From Streptomyces violaceusniger (GTDB taxonomy: Bacteria; Actinomycetota; Actinomycetes; Streptomycetales; Streptomycetaceae), in assembly GCA_005405945.1 (NCBI GenBank), contig BJHW01000001.1, positions 6,758,001 to 6,822,000 of the forward strand: DNA of 64,000 bases. Direction: 5' to 3'. The translations under genes were made by a program, and so were the position numbers. Shown piece by piece: positions 36,435 to 45,969 of the stretch. Positions within the stretch are counted from its first letter, which is position 1. Each line of letters starts with the position of its first letter. Below the pieces are notes generated by a model. The model was given only the letters and a program-made list of their open reading frames with translations, did not search any database and was not told the origin of the DNA.

Positions 36435-37184
36435 TCAGCGCGCTCCGACGCGGGCCATGCTCCCGCGACGGGACGGCTGGGCCGGAACGCCGGCCGCGGG
36501 CTCCGCCGCGGCGCGCGTCCCCGCCTGTCGGCCCGCGGCCGGTGCGCGCCGTGGCTGCGCCGCGACACCGTTCTGCACGTCCATCACGGCGTGCGCCACG
36601 AGACCGCCCATCGGGTCGTGCCGGATCAGATCCCGGAGCCTGGAGCGCGAGGAACGCCCCTCGTTCCCGGGATACAAGTGCTTGCCGAGCCCGACCGCGT
36701 GGGCCAGGGCGGCGAGCGCGGCGGTCCGCGGGTCCGGTGGTACGCCGGTGCGGATCGCGCTGTCCAGCCGGGCCCTGATCTCCCGGCTGATCGCCGTGTC
36801 CGTCGCCTGGTAGCGCGTCGTCGGCAGTACGCCACACATCTGGCCCGCGACGGCATGCACCATGCCGCAGCGCTCCAGGTGCGTGAGGTACGTCTGGCGC
36901 AGCCCCAGCCGGGGCCCGCCGATCCAGTGGACCGCGCGCACCGGGCTGCCGCGTCGGCGCAGCAACTCCAGTGCGGAGTCCAGAGTCGGATCTCCGGTCG
37001 GCCGTGGCAGCACCACGGCGATACGATCCCCGTCAGGGGCTATCCGTCCGGCCAGGGCCAGCTCTACTAGCTGTGCCCCGGCAAGACCGAGGTCGAGCGA
37101 CTGCGGCTGCGCCGTGGTACCCGTGGTCGGGTCCAAAGCGAGCAGCAGAAGCTCCTCCGGAATTGTTCTGCGGCTCCTGCCCAT
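36435..37184 (-). CDS. GPP34 (Golgi phosphoprotein 3-like) family protein
   Basis: 249 residues from ATG 37184, with GGGGAGG five bases ahead. RRTIPEELLLLALDPTTG starts the GPP34 fold; LDLGLAGAQLVELALAGRI, LERCGMV and DPRTAALAALAHAVGLGKHLYP are the usual landmarks. GOLPH3 binds phosphoinositides in eukaryotes. Bacterial members in Streptomyces are small cytosolic proteins of unknown role, often near developmental genes. The last 40 residues are Ala/Pro/Arg-rich and probably disordered. Confidence 0.88.
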   Translation of the reverse strand: MGRSRRTIPEELLLLALDPTTGTTAQPQSLDLGLAGAQLVELALAGRIAPDGDRIAVVLPRPTGDPTLDSALELLRRRGSPVRAVHWIGGPRLGLRQTYLTHLERCGMVHAVAGQMCGVLPTTRYQATDTAISREIRARLDSAIRTGVPPDPRTAALAALAHAVGLGKHLYPGNEGRSSRSRLRDLIRHDPMGGLVAHAVMDVQNGVAAQPRRAPAAGRQAGTRAAAEPAAGVPAQPSRRGSMARVGAR

Positions 37185-37380
37185 CCATGCCTCCCCGCGT
37201 GGATGAATGACAGGGTGACCCCTCTCACATTGGTCTGTCGAGAGTGCCTGGGGGTTTGGGTGGGAACCAGTAGGTATGTCGTTCTCGTCTAGCAGGTGGG
37301 CGGGCACCTGAAGACGCTCTCCGGCTGTGGCGATGCGCGATCGCGTGCCGGACACACAGGACACTGGTAGAGGTTGGGCT

Positions 37381-37416
37381 GCGGGACGTGACGCCATGGG
37401 GCGTAGGGCGTCCCGC
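37381..37416 (+). promoter_or_regulatory. Inverted repeat upstream of the carboxypeptidase gene
   Basis: GCGGGACG (37381-37388) and CGTCCCGC (37409-37416) are exact complements. They end 10 bases before the GAGGAGG ribosome site at 37427-37433. Operator or leader hairpin. Confidence 0.5.
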
Positions 37417-37438
37417 GACACATATCGAGGAGGCATCG

Positions 37439-40036
37439 GTGGCGGGCGAGTCCCCCGGCAGGTCGGATCAGCAGAAGTCGTCGGGGGAGACGGCTAGGGG
37501 AGAGAGCGATCCGAGGCTCGCGATCTCGCGCGAAGCGGAGGCGGGCCAGGGCTCGACGGCGGTCGCCGTCGTGTCCGACGACCTCCGGTCGGGTTCCGAG
37601 GAGCCGGAGTCGGCTCCTGGCGGGCTCGGGGTGACCTCCGAGGCGGAAGCCGAAGCGGAGGCGGAAACGGAACCGGAGGCACCGGCGGTCGACCGGGGCG
37701 ACGCGAAGGTTTCTGGTGTTCGCGATAGTGAACAGGGCGAAGATTCCGGGACGTCGGAGGCGAAGGTAGAGCCGAAGGCGGACGGCGGCGGGTCGGACGG
37801 ATCCCCCAAGGGGGCGCGGCCGGGCCCGACGCGGAGCGGGAAGCGGACGAGGACGGTGCGGACGGCGCCGATGACTCCAAGGGCTCCGACGACGCTGACG
37901 ACTCTGATGACGCGGATGCCGACGCGAAGGTTGAGAGCGCGTCCGAAGCCGGGGCGGACGAGGGCGGTGACGAGCCGTCGAAGTCGTCGGTGGATCAGCG
38001 GACGGCCGTCTTCCGTACGGTGAAGCCCAAGGAGGGCGCCGACGCGAAGGTTGAGGGCGCGTCCGAGACCGAGACCGGGGCCGGGGCCGGGGCGGATGAG
38101 GGCGGCGATGAGTCGTCGAAGTCGTCGGTGGATCAGCGGACGGCCGTCTTCCGTACGGTGAAGCCCAAGGCGGACGCCGAGGGCAAGGACAAGAGGGGCG
38201 AGTCCGAGAAGGACGAGCCCAAGAAGGGCGAGGCCAAGAGGAAGGAAGAGGCCGAGGCGGACGAGCCCAAGGGTGAGTCCGGTAAGGCCGCCGCGACCGA
38301 CGCTGACGACGACGCCCCCGCCAAGCCGATCGACCGCCCGACGGCCGCCTTCGGTGTGCTCCCGAGAAGCCCGGAAAGGGTGACAAGGGCGACAAGGGTG
38401 ACAAGGGCGGTAAGAAGGGTGTCGACCAGCCGACCACCGCCTTCAAGGCGGTCAACCCCCGGCCGACAGCAAGACGGCCGACAGCAAGACGGCCGACAGC
38501 AAGACGACCGGCGGCAAGGCAGCCGACAAGGCGTCCGACGCGAAGGCGTCCGGCAAGAAGCCCGTCGGCGAGTCGGACAACGAGCGGACCAGCAAGTTCG
38601 TCCCGCTGCGGTCCCCCGACGACCCGGCCCCGCCGAAGCCCTCCGCCGCGCCCGCCGCCCCGAAGGCCCCCGCCGCCCCGCCCGCGGCGCTCCCGGAGGC
38701 CGAGCGGACCAAGCAGCAGCCGCTGCCGCCGCTGACCCCGGACGGCAAGCAGCCCGCGCCGCTCGACCTGCTGGCGCAGCTGACCAACACGCCGCCCAAG
38801 CCGGAGACGCCGCTGCGGACGGCGGTTCGCCGGGTCAAGATCTGGACGCCGCTGGCCGTGCTGCTGGTGATCATCCTGGGCGTCGTCCAGGCGCTGCGGC
38901 CGCTGCCGGATCCGTCGCTGAAGCTCACCTCGGACGCCGGCTACCGCTTCGGCGGCGGCGCGCTGTCCATGCCCTGGCCCGACCAGGGGCAGTCCGCCGC
39001 CGAGGTCGAGGGCGTGGGCAGCCTGGGCACCTCCGGCGAGCAGAAGCCCGTGCCGATCGCCAGCGTCACCAAGGTCATGACGGCCTATGTGGTGCTCAAG
39101 GACCATCCGCTGAAGGGCGACGCGGAGGGCCCGAAGATCAAGATCGACGGACAGGCGGCCGAGGAGGCGAAGTCCGCCGACGAGTCGCGGGCGGAGGTCA
39201 AGGAGGGACAGTCCTTCACCCAGCACCAGCTGCTCCAGCTGCTGCTGATCAACTCCAGCAACAACATCGCCCGGCTGCTCGCCCGCTGGGACGCCGGATC
39301 GCTCGACGCGTTCGTGAAGAAGATGAACGACGCGGCCGAGAGCCTGGGGATGAAGCACACCACCTACACCGACCCCAGCGGTCTGAAGGAGTCCACCAAG
39401 TCCACCGCGGCCGACCAGCTGAAGCTGGCGAAGGCGGCGATGCAGTCCGACGCGTTCCGCGCGGTCGTGGCCACGCCCAACACCGAGATCCCGGGGCTTC
39501 CGGACCGGATCTACAACAACAACAATCTGCTGGTGAAGCCTGGCGTGATCGGTATCAAGACCGGTTCGTCCACCCCGGCCGGCGGTGCCCTGATGTGGGG
39601 CGCCGTGCGGACGATCGACGGCAAGAAGCAGCGGATCCTCGGTGTGGTCCTCGAGCAGCGCGCGACCACCACGCTGGACGCCAGCCTCCAGCTCGCGCAG
39701 ACCAACAGCTACAAACTGATCACCGCCGTGCAGGACGCCCTCACCTCGGCCACCGTCATCAAGAAGGGTGATGTCGTCGGCCAGGTCGACGACGGCCTCG
39801 GCGGCACCACGCCGGTCGTCGCCACCAAGGATCTGAAGGCGGTCGGCTGGTCCGGTCTGACGGTGGACATCAAGATCGGCGACGGCGGTAAGACGGTGCC
39901 GCACTCGGCCAAGGCGGGCACGGTCGTCGGCGAGGTGACCGTGGGCACGGGCCCCGGACAGCTCAAGGCGCCGGTGGCCCTTCAGGACGACCTGTCCGAG
40001 CCGTCGTTCGGCGCGAAACTGACCCGTATCGGCTGA
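37439..40036 (+). CDS. Membrane-anchored D-alanyl-D-alanine carboxypeptidase with long cytoplasmic tail (three frameshifts)
   Basis: About 866 residues after restoring three bases. Start GTG 37439 follows GAGGAGG. The first 460 residues are acidic, Ala/Glu/Lys-rich and disordered-looking, with five T-x-x-F motifs (Thr189, 235, 302, 333, 385; e.g. DQRTAVFRTVK twice). One membrane segment (IWTPLAVLLVIILGVVQAL, about 469-487) follows. The outer part is a PBP5-like S11 peptidase: SVTK with Ser543, SSN 607-609, KTG 708-710. It would trim the terminal D-Ala of peptidoglycan stem peptides. Breaks lie near 37815-37824, 38364-38368 and 38455-38460; without them the frame is continuous. The tail could receive kinase signals. 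Confidence 0.88.
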
Positions 40037-40074
40037 CCCACTGGGGAAGTGGGATAGAGGGGACGAGAGGAAAC

Positions 40075-40102
40075 GGCCCCGGCGCGAAACGCCGCCGGGG
40101 CC
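40075..40102 (+). terminator. Hairpin terminator after the carboxypeptidase gene
   Basis: A perfect 10-bp stem GGCCCCGGCG / CGCCGGGGCC with an 8-base loop. Confidence 0.8.
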
Positions 40103-40237
40103 CGAGCCGGATCGGGGCCGCCCGAGCGTGCTAGCGTCGCCTGGGTCCCCGGCCTGGACCCACCGCGGAACCGGAGTGACCCGGCGCGGGGTTGAGGACG
40201 ATGGGGCAGACCTCGGGGGAAGACGGGGAGAGCCGCA

Positions 40238-42159
40238 GTGACCACCGTGGATCCGACACGGGCCGATGAAAGCGGGGCTCGGAGGAGAGCACCGCCGCAC
40301 GAATACGCGTACCCACACAGCGCTGGCCGGCCGAGCCGACCGGCCCGGCGGAGGCGGAGCGCGAGAGCCGCCAGGCCGCTTCGGGCGGGCTGCTCCAGCG
40401 CGCCCGGACGGCCCTGCGCCATCCGGTTCCGGCCGCCCATCGCCATCCGGTTCTGGCCGCCCTGGCCGCCGCCGCGCTGCTGCACCTGCTGTGGGTGGCG
40501 CTGCTCGCGAACAGCGGCGGTGACCTCGCCGCGCAGGACGCCTGGGCGGAGTTCGCCCTCCAGCACCCGGACCTGGCGTACAACCTGGCCTGGTACGGCG
40601 GGATGCACCCGGTCTCGTACAGCGTCATCTCGCCGTATCTGATGGCGGTGCTCGGGGTCCGCTCGACGATGGTGATCGCGGGGACACTGTCCGCCGGGCT
40701 GCTCGCACTGCTGCTGGTGCGCAGCCGTGCCGTGCGGCGGCCGATGTGGCCCGCCATGTACGGCGCGTTCGCGCTGACCTGCAATGCCATCTCGGGCCGG
40801 GTGACCTTCGGGCTCGGCGCGATGTTCGGGCTCGCGGCCGTGGCCGTGATCTTCGCCTGGCCCCGGCGGTGGCGGTCCCGGCGCTGGCACCACAAGACCG
40901 GACGGTTCGTCCTGGCCGCCGTGCTGTCGGCGCTGGCGACCATGTCCAGTCCGGTGGCCGGTCTGTTCGTGGGCGTCGTGGCCGCCGGGCTGTGGCTGAC
41001 CAAGCGGCGCCCCGCCGCGTACGCGCTCGGGGTCACCCCGGTCGTGGTGGTCGGCCTGTCGGCCTGGCTGTTCCCGTTCTCCGGTGAGCAGCCGATGGGC
41101 ATCGGGTCGGTGATCCTGCCGTTCATCACCGGTGCCGCCGCGCTGATGTGCGTGCCGCGCACCTGGTCGACGGTGCGGGTCGGGGCCGGGCTCTACTGCC
41201 TGGGAGTGGTGCTCACCTGGGCGATCCCCTCCCAGATCGGCACCAATATCTCCCGCCTCGGCATGATCTTCGGCGGTGTGGTGCTGATCGCCGCGCTGCC
41301 CGCGGTGCGCAAGCCGCCGCGCGCCGAGCTGCGCACGACGCGCGCGGGCCGCCGCTGGACCGTTCTGGTGCTGGCGCTCGCGACCGTCACGGTGTGGCAG
41401 GGGGTGAAGACCGCCGACGACGTGATCCACACCGCCCCCTCGGCGTCCTGGGCCCGTGAGCTGGCGCCGCTGGTCGACCGGCTCAAGCGGGAGAAGGCCG
41501 ACCGGGGCCGGGTCGAGGTGGTTCCGGTGCGCAGCCACCGCGAGTCCTCCGCGCTCGCCCCGTACGTCAATCTGGCACGCGGCTGGAACCGGCAGCGCGA
41601 CCTGGACCGGAACCCGATCTTCTACGGCGAGGACACCCTCACCCCGGTCAGCTACCACGAATGGCTCAAGCGCTGGGCGGTGCACTATGTGGTGCTGCCC
41701 GCGGACGACCCGGACACCGCGGCGGAGCAGGAGGCCGAGCTGCTCGGCACCAAGCTGCCCTATCTGCGCGAGGTCTGGTCGGACGCCAACTGGAAGCTGT
41801 ACGAGGTCAAGGACCCGACGCAGATCGCCGACCCGCCCGCCACCGTGCGGCGCGCGGGCGCCGACCAGCTGGTGCTGTCGGTCCGCGCCAAGGGCCCGGT
41901 GCTCATCCGCATCCCGTACTCGCCGTGGCTGGGACTGGTGGACAAGGACGGGCACAGCGTCCGGGCCCCGAAGGGGGAGGGCGACCGGCTGCCGATCAAC
42001 CGCGAGGGCTGCCTCACCAAGCAGACCGAGGGCGGGGAGGAGGGCCAGCCGGAGGACGAGTGGACGGTGCTGCACGCCCCCCGGCCCGGCATCTACCGCA
42101 TAACGGGCAAGTACCAGCTGCCGCGCGGCACGCCCTGCCCGGACGAGATGGCTCCCTGA
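40238..42159 (+). CDS. Polytopic membrane protein, glycosyltransferase-C-like (one frameshift)
   Basis: About 640 residues after restoring one base near 40274-40279. GTG 40238 follows GGGGAGA. After a 75-residue soluble start there are about nine hydrophobic segments, with an acidic extracytoplasmic loop between the first two (NSGGDLAAQDAWAEFALQHPDLAYNLAWYGGMHP). This recalls GT-C enzymes and the related 'PTPS-related' membrane proteins; such genes are often called MFS transporters by mistake. Its C-terminal 250 residues form a soluble domain (HYVVLPADDPD, YLREVWSDANWKLYEV). Possibly acts in envelope polysaccharide synthesis. Substrate unknown. Confidence 0.7.
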
Positions 42160-42234
42160 GCCCGGCCGACGGCAGATCGGTTCCCTGGCCCGGTCAGCCG
42201 CGGACCGACATCATGCGCGGCGCCCTGGTCAGCC

Positions 42235-43520
42235 TCAGCCGCAGACCGTCGACAGCCAGGGCTGGTCGGGGGTGTCGCGCAGGCTCTGGCGGATCCTCTC
42301 CAGGCTGCGCAGCAGCCCGTCCGGCGGCTTGCCGGTGTCGCTGAGGTAGGCCAGCGCGGCGCGCTGGAAGGCCACCCGCATCCGGGTGGGCATGGCGTCG
42401 GAGGCGTCCAGGCACAGCGACGTCGAGTCCTGGAGGGTCTTCGCGATCTTCCGGCCCACGCCGTCGTCGCCCTGGGCGTCCAGCCGGACGTCGCGGTTGG
42501 CGAAGAACGGGTGGGTGCTGTTTTCGGCGGTCTTCTCGCCCCACGCCCGCTGGGCGTCGGCCGAGATCAGATAGCGCATCAGCTCCTGGGCCTGCGGGGT
42601 GTCGCGGAACATCGCGGCGAAGTCCCCCGACACCTCCCGGGCGGTGGATCGCCGGTCGGTGTCGGGGAGGAGCCCGGGGAGAAGGCGAAGGCCACCTTGG
42701 TGGGATTGGGGTAGCCGCCGCGGATGAACGACCCCTGGTGCTCCAGCGCGCACGGCGGGTCCGCCCCGAACAGCTTCGCGCCCGCCTCGCGGAAGTCCGT
42801 GATCAGCGCGGTGCGCGCGGTGGCCTTGCCGAAGAGCGAGCCCCAGCTCCGCCAGGCCCGCTCGACCCGGGGGTCCGTCCACGGCAGCCCGCCGGTGGCC
42901 CAGTCCTGGTAGACGGATCGGCCCTGCTGCTGGAGGAGCAGGTCCTCGATCCAGTCGGTGCCGGGCCAGCCGGAGGCCGCGTCGTCGCCCATGCCGACGC
43001 ACCACTGGCGGCCGTCGGCGGCGAGGGCGGGCAGGGTGCCCGGGCGGCGGTCGCGCTTGTACCACACGATGCTCTTCAGATCGGCCTTGACCGCGATCCC
43101 GTACACCGGCCCTCTGGCGCTCAGCCGGGGCTTCCACAGCTCTCCGTAGGCCCCGCGCTCGCGGCTGGGGATCACTCCGTCCAGCGGGGTCAGCTGGCGC
43201 TGCCGGGCGTACGCGGCCAGCTCGCCCGTGCTGGGCAGCACGGCGATGTCGGGCGGGGTCCCGGAGGCCACCTCCGAGGCCAGCACCTCGCGCAGCGCGG
43301 TGGTGCCCTGATAGTCCACGTGGATGCCGGTACGCCGGGTGAACGTGTCCAGCAGCCCCCGGAACGCCTCGCCCTCTTTGCCGGTCCACGACGCGAGCAC
43401 GCTGACGCTGCCGCGCGACTGCCAGCCGCTCGTATCGCCCGCGCCCACGACACACAGCAGCACCATCCACAGCCCGAGGACCGTGGCCGTGGCGTGACCG
43501 GACCGCTTCGCGGCGCTCAT
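42235..43520 (-). CDS. GlnH-like extracellular solute-binding protein (one frameshift)
   Basis: About 428 residues after restoring one base near 42672-42680 (CTCCCCGGGCTCC). It begins with a hydrophobic signal segment (TVLGLWMVLLCVVGAG) whose Cys23 could be a lipoprotein anchor, although the lipobox is imperfect. The rest is a type-2 periplasmic binding fold (SVLASWTGKEGEAFRGLLDTF, PPDIAVLPSTGELAAYA). In corynebacteria and mycobacteria the glnX-glnH-pknG genes form a signalling set in which GlnH senses acidic amino acids. The ATG overlaps the stop of the upstream GlnX-like gene (ATGA), so the two are translationally coupled. Last gene of the operon starting at 50182. Confidence 0.75.
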
Positions 43521-44449
43521 CGGGGCTGGAACCGGTACTCGTCGATACGCGGCTGGAGGCCGACCAGGATCAGGGCGGCCAGCACGGCGCCGCCCACGGG
43601 TATCCAGCCGACCGCACCGGCCTGCCAATGCGCGTTCCGCATCGTCCTCGCGACCTCCCTGGCGGTGGGGCCGCCGGTGCGGCCGATGTCCGATTGCGTC
43701 AGGCTGGCCCGGGCCGACTCCAGCCGGTCCTGGGTCTGATACGTGAACACCGCCAGCGGCAGCAGGGCGACGAGCAGCGCGGTCGCCGCCGCCAGCCAGG
43801 GATTGACCAGCCGCCGGAAGCGGTGCCGCAGAAAGCGCTGGGTGCGGACCAGCAGCGCCGCCAGCGTGAGGAACAGCCCCGGCACCAGCAGCCACCAGGC
43901 GAACGCCAGCAGCCAGCCGAACGAGGTCTGGTCGTCGAGCACGTCGAACTGCCGCTGCTGCACCGCCTTCAGACGGTCGAGGACACCGCTGTGGTCGTGC
44001 CGCAGTATGGAGTCGGCGTACCGCAGGTAGGCGTCCCTGAGCGTGGGGTTCTCGCGGTTCGCGTACGCCTGCTCGACGGTGTCGCCGTAGGACGTCACCA
44101 GCGCCGTCGAGGTGCGCAGGGCACCGCGCGCCGACTCGCCCCCGATGGTGCTCTTGGACACCTGGGTCAGGCTCTGCTTGGCCGTCGACAGCTTGTCGCG
44201 GTACTCCTCGCTGAGCCCCTCGAACTCCGCCGTGGGGCTGGAGATGCTGCGCCCCGCCTCCTCGTACGAGGCGTTCAGCGCGTCGATGGCGGCGGCCACC
44301 TGCAGTATCGCCGGGGTGGACCGGTCTGTCACCGCCTTGGAGTTGCGGCTGACGCCGTAGTACGCGGCCAGCAGCGTGGCCACTGCCACCGCCGTGACCA
44401 CGAGCAGGGCGATCAGCCGACGCACCAGGAAGGCCCGGGTGGTGCTCAT
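43517..44449 (-). CDS. GlnX-like membrane protein with extracytoplasmic sensor region
   Basis: 310 residues with four membrane segments: about 11-33, 195-222, 235-260 and 285-303. Between the first and second lies a 160-residue extracytoplasmic region predicted to be mostly helical (AAAIDALNASYEEAGRSIS, SLTQVSKSTIGGESARGAL), like a four-helix sensor. This topology and the position between a binding protein and a PknG-type kinase match GlnX, which passes the GlnH signal across the membrane. It overlaps the upstream VWA gene (ATGA) and the downstream GlnH-like gene. Confidence 0.75.
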   Translation of the reverse strand: MSTTRAFLVRRLIALLVVTAVAVATLLAAYYGVSRNSKAVTDRSTPAILQVAAAIDALNASYEEAGRSISSPTAEFEGLSEEYRDKLSTAKQSLTQVSKSTIGGESARGALRTSTALVTSYGDTVEQAYANRENPTLRDAYLRYADSILRHDHSGVLDRLKAVQQRQFDVLDDQTSFGWLLAFAWWLLVPGLFLTLAALLVRTQRFLRHRFRRLVNPWLAAATALLVALLPLAVFTYQTQDRLESARASLTQSDIGRTGGPTAREVARTMRNAHWQAGAVGWIPVGGAVLAALILVGLQPRIDEYRFQPR

Positions 44450-45957
44450 AACGCGCCGTCCACGCCGTCCGCTTGACCCACTTGACCCGGTTCGCCCGGT
44501 TCGCCGTTCAGGGGAGCGTTGCACTGCTGGCAGAACCCGGCGGTGGCGGGCGACCGGCGCCCGCAGGCCGGGCAGAGGACATCCGCGGCGGGCGGCGCGA
44601 CCGGCTCCGGGCGGTCCCTCCCCAGGAAGGGGGCGCTCTCCTCCGACACGACGATCACCGAGTTGAGGTCCAGCGGCCGGATGGGCTCGCGGATCCGCAC
44701 CTCACCGGTGGCCGCGTCGACGATGTGGACCAGCCCGCTCAGCCGGGCCAGCATCTTCTCGCTGCCCAGCTGATGGGCCAGCTGGACGGCGCGACCCCAC
44801 TGGCGGCGGGCCCGCTCCCGGTCACCCGCCTCGTACGCGTCGCAGCCCGCGGTGATCGCGTGACCCAGCTCGGAGTCGGCGCCGTAGTGGGCCAGCCGGG
44901 GGTCGATACGGGACGAAAGCAGCACATCGTCCGTCCACTGGACCAGCACCGACTCCGGCTCGGGCAGCGGCAGCGCGGTGTCGCCCTCCACCGCCAGCTC
45001 CACGGCGGCCAGCTCCACGTCCTCGCCCGTCGGATCGCGCCGCGGATCGGCGAGCACGGACACCTGGTACTCGCGGGTCTCGTCGCCCCACGCCCTGGTG
45101 GTCCACTCCCAGGTGCGCTCATCGGGGCGGACGCCCTCGTCGGTGAGGTCCGCCCGGGTGGGGTGCACCTGCTTGACGAAGCCGACCCGGCTGCCCGCCC
45201 GGGTGCGGATCCGGATCCGCACCCCGGCCAGCGCCTTGGCCATCGAGGCGGAGACCATCTCCTCGAACTCGGCGTCCAGCGCCGAATCCTTCAGGACCGC
45301 GTCGGCCCGGCCGTGCAGCCGGTGCGCGATCCGCTTCAGCTCGGTGGCGTCCCAGCCGTCGCCGATCCCGCGCGCGTCACAGGTGAAATGCGGGGCACAG
45401 GCGTCCAGCACCTGCTCCAGATAGCCGGGCGGGTCGTGTTCGTTGCGGCCGTCGGTGAGCAGCAGGGTGTGCCGGATCGCGGCGGGCTGCCGCAGGTGGA
45501 GCCGCCGGGCGAGGTCCAGCCAGGAGCCGATCGCGGTGCCGCCGACCGCGGGCAGCCGGGCCGCCACCCGGGCGGCGGCGGCCTTGGTGTCCGGCCCCGC
45601 CACCGCCATGCCGCCGGTGAACGGATAGACCACCTGGGCCTGTTCGGTGCCTTCGACGATCGCGAAGCGGGTGCCGTCGCGCAGTATGCCGACGGCCGTG
45701 GCGGTGGCCCGCCGCGCCGCCGCGATCTTGGTCGGCGGCCAGCTCATCGACATCGAGCAGTCGATGACGATGACCTCCGAGGTGGCGGTACGGGCCGCCG
45801 CCGGGCCCAGGCCGTGGGCCCGCACGCTGACGATGGCGTGCATCTCGGTGCGGCCCGCGGAGGCGGGCAGGTACTTGTTCTGGTGCACCCGCAGGGTGAG
45901 GGCCGGGCCCCCGTCCGCGCCCCCTGGGCCGTACCGCCTTCTGTGGTCCTCGCTCAT
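44446..45957 (-). CDS. VWA-domain protein with C-terminal zinc ribbon
   Basis: 503 residues, cytosolic. The VWA MIDAS is VIVIDCSMSMSWPP (D-x-S-x-S near 69-73), with TDGRNEHD as the later acidic loop. A helical region (AYEAGDRERARRQWGRAVQLAHQLG) follows, then the two-knuckle ribbon CPACGRRSPATAGFCQQC near the end. Ribbon-bearing proteins are common in PknG-type systems, where the kinase also has zinc knuckles. The start codon follows the kinase stop by 12 bases, and the gene is coupled to the GlnX-like gene. Probably an adaptor in the kinase complex; direct evidence is absent. Confidence 0.85.
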   Translation of the reverse strand: MSEDHRRRYGPGGADGGPALTLRVHQNKYLPASAGRTEMHAIVSVRAHGLGPAAARTATSEVIVIDCSMSMSWPPTKIAAARRATATAVGILRDGTRFAIVEGTEQAQVVYPFTGGMAVAGPDTKAAAARVAARLPAVGGTAIGSWLDLARRLHLRQPAAIRHTLLLTDGRNEHDPPGYLEQVLDACAPHFTCDARGIGDGWDATELKRIAHRLHGRADAVLKDSALDAEFEEMVSASMAKALAGVRIRIRTRAGSRVGFVKQVHPTRADLTDEGVRPDERTWEWTTRAWGDETREYQVSVLADPRRDPTGEDVELAAVELAVEGDTALPLPEPESVLVQWTDDVLLSSRIDPRLAHYGADSELGHAITAGCDAYEAGDRERARRQWGRAVQLAHQLGSEKMLARLSGLVHIVDAATGEVRIREPIRPLDLNSVIVVSEESAPFLGRDRPEPVAPPAADVLCPACGRRSPATAGFCQQCNAPLNGEPGEPGQVGQADGVDGAL

Positions 45958-45969
45958 CTGATCCCCCTG

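Noticed and set aside
42235..43520. ABC transporter binding protein
   Set aside because: No permease or ATPase gene is linked; the neighbours fit the GlnX-GlnH-PknG signalling set better.
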